DNA of 64,000 nucleotides. Origin: Sphingopyxis sp. KK2. Lineage in GTDB: Bacteria; Pseudomonadota; Alphaproteobacteria; Sphingomonadales; Sphingomonadaceae. The stretch covers positions 1 through 64,000 of the forward strand of contig NZ_LYVN01000004.1 in assembly GCF_001990265.1 (NCBI RefSeq). The letters run 5' to 3'. Position 1 is the first letter of the stretch; each line of letters starts with the position of its first letter. The position numbers were made by a program, and so were the translations under genes. This document shows, piece by piece, positions 62,989 to 64,000 of the stretch. A model generated the notes under the pieces. The model was not told where the DNA came from, ran no database searches, and worked only from the letters and a program-made list of their open reading frames with translations.

Positions 62989-63746
62989 GCGCCCCCTTCG
63001 TCACCTCGGACGCGCTGGCAGGCGCCTCGCACGGCTTCTTCGGCCGCCGCGGCGGCGTGTCGACCGGCGACCTCGCCTCGCTCAACACCGGCCTCGGCTC
63101 GAACGACGACCCCGCCCTGATCGCCGAGAACCGCCGCCGCGTCGCCGATGCCGTGCAACCGGGGGCCACTCTCACCGGCCTCTACCAGGTCCACGGCAAT
63201 CGCTGTATCATCGTCGATAACGACAGCGACCTCTCCGCCCGGCCCGAGGCCGACGCGCTCGCCACCCGCACGCCGGGCATATTGCTCGGCATCCTCACCG
63301 CCGACTGCGTCCCCGTTCTTTTCGCCGACCACAAAGCCAGCGTTGTCGGCGCCGCGCACGCCGGTTGGAAGGGCGCGCTCGCCGGGGTCACCGACGCAAC
63401 GCTCGCCGCGATGGAAAGCCTCGGCGCACGGCGTTCCAATATCTCGGTGGCGATCGGCCCGTGCATCGGCCGCGCTTCCTATGAGGTCGACGACGGCTTC
63501 GTCTCGACCTTCCTCGCCGACGATCCTGCGAACGAGCGTTTCTTCGCCGCGGGCCAGCCCGGCCATGCGATGTTCGACATCGCCGCCTATGTCGCCGCGC
63601 GCCTCGCTGCGGCAGGCGTGACGCGAATTGCCATCGGCGGGCAGGACACCTATGCCGAGGCGGAAGATTATTTCAGCTACCGCCGCGCGTGCCACAAAAG
63701 CGAAAACAGCTATGGCCGCCAATTGTCGGTGATCGGCCTCGCCTGA
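62985..63746 (+). CDS. pgeF: Peptidoglycan editing factor PgeF / YfiH laccase-domain protein
   Basis: The 253-residue protein has the YfiH/DUF152 start HGFFGRRGGVSTG and metal-binding blocks ILTADCVPVLFAD (Cys), AAHAGWKGALAG (His) and IGPCIG-x-ASYEV. PgeF limits incorporation of L-serine or glycine in place of L-alanine in peptidoglycan stems; homologs also show purine nucleoside phosphorylase or polyphenol oxidase activity. Its GTG start overlaps the previous stop (GTGA). It closes the lgt-linked group. Confidence 0.92.
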   Translation: MSAPFVTSDALAGASHGFFGRRGGVSTGDLASLNTGLGSNDDPALIAENRRRVADAVQPGATLTGLYQVHGNRCIIVDNDSDLSARPEADALATRTPGILLGILTADCVPVLFADHKASVVGAAHAGWKGALAGVTDATLAAMESLGARRSNISVAIGPCIGRASYEVDDGFVSTFLADDPANERFFAAGQPGHAMFDIAAYVAARLAAAGVTRIAIGGQDTYAEAEDYFSYRRACHKSENSYGRQLSVIGLA

Positions 63747-63774
63747 CCGGCGGGCGGGGGAGGAAAAGGACGCA

Positions 63775-64000
63775 ATGACGGGGACACGCTGGTTCGGACT
63801 CGTCGGCGGGCTGCTGATCGTCACCGTCATGCTCGCGCTGCCCGCGCCCACGGGGATGGAGACGACCGCCTGGCACGTCGCCGCGCTGACCGTGCTGATG
63901 GCGATCTGGTGGATGACCGAGGCGATGCCGCTGACGGTCACCGCCTTGCTCCCCTTCCTGCTCGTCCCCGCTTTCGGGGTGATGGACGCCAATGCCATCG
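63775..64000 (+). CDS. DASS/SLC13-family anion transporter (N-terminal part only)
   Basis: The frame starts at an ATG preceded by GGGGGAGGAAAAGGA and runs off the right edge, giving 75 residues. The segment WWMTEAMPLTVTALLPFLLVPAFGVMDA is the conserved N-terminal region of divalent anion:sodium symporters (SLC13/CitT-like), and PAPTGMETTAWHVAAL precedes it as in the family. Substrates are usually C4-dicarboxylates, citrate or sulfate. It is 28 bases after pgeF. Confidence 0.8.
   Translation, partial: MTGTRWFGLVGGLLIVTVMLALPAPTGMETTAWHVAALTVLMAIWWMTEAMPLTVTALLPFLLVPAFGVMDANAI

Overview
The window is a GC-rich (about two thirds G+C), densely packed chromosomal segment of an alphaproteobacterium. 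Gene content points to Sphingomonadales, most like Sphingopyxis: a TonB-dependent receptor, class I polyhydroxyalkanoate (PHA) synthase with phasin, HisZ beside PurA, CycM-like cytochromes, several sphingomonad-type small families and a GCGAAAGC-cored palindromic repeat. The genus is an inference from style and content. I see no rRNA, tRNA, CRISPR, transposase or prophage, and no gene-free stretch longer than about 230 bases.

Layout. 1-8.5 kb: a truncated membrane protein, a TonB receptor, YdeI-like protein, lipoprotein, Ogt, MFS transporter, PurT, a DedA-like protein and an AAC(3)-I-like acetyltransferase. 8.5-15.8 kb: polA, then an HscC-type Hsp70 and a degenerate J-domain membrane protein, flanked by two paralogous secreted proteins. 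15.8-22.4 kb: DUF805 protein, CDP-alcohol phosphatidyltransferase, EreA/ChaN-like secreted protein with a palindromic operator, pheA, two class I cytochromes c, LOG-family protein, extensin-like lipoprotein. 22.5-29.7 kb: serC (structured leader), serA, hisZ, DOPA-dioxygenase-like protein, entericidin, esterase, purA. 29.7-36.5 kb: haloalkane dehalogenase-like protein, L,D-transpeptidase, flavin reductase, Spinster-type MFS, amidase, DUF2721 protein, AlaC-type aminotransferase. 36.6-39.9 kb: phaC, two PhaR-like operators, phasin, clpS. 40-44.4 kb: HxlR regulator divergent from an SDR/DsbA-fold pair, a 2OG-Fe(II) oxygenase-like protein and a DUF3011 protein. 44.6-48.8 kb: a small membrane protein, a two-compartment hydrolase/pseudo-amidase fusion, murA, and a gene broken by an in-frame TGA. 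48.8-57.1 kb: EamA transporter, threonine aldolase, argG, Sel1-repeat protein, Tat-exported protein, YafY/WYL regulator, acyltransferase, DUF1801 protein. 57.1-64 kb: a sulfite-oxidase-like molybdoenzyme with its cytochrome b, an acyl-CoA ligase, the overlapping lgt-midA-GNAT-pgeF cluster, and the start of a DASS anion transporter.

Most of the window is core metabolism (serine, histidine, phenylalanine, arginine, purine, peptidoglycan, PHA). The points most worth a second look are the HscC block with its flanking paralogs, the hydrolase-TM-pseudo-amidase fusion, the TGA-interrupted low-GC gene, the serC leader hairpin, the hairpin before hisZ, the paired operators before the phasin gene, and five convergent gene pairs that share one palindromic stop tetranucleotide. 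I did not find an obvious new multi-gene defence or mobile system.
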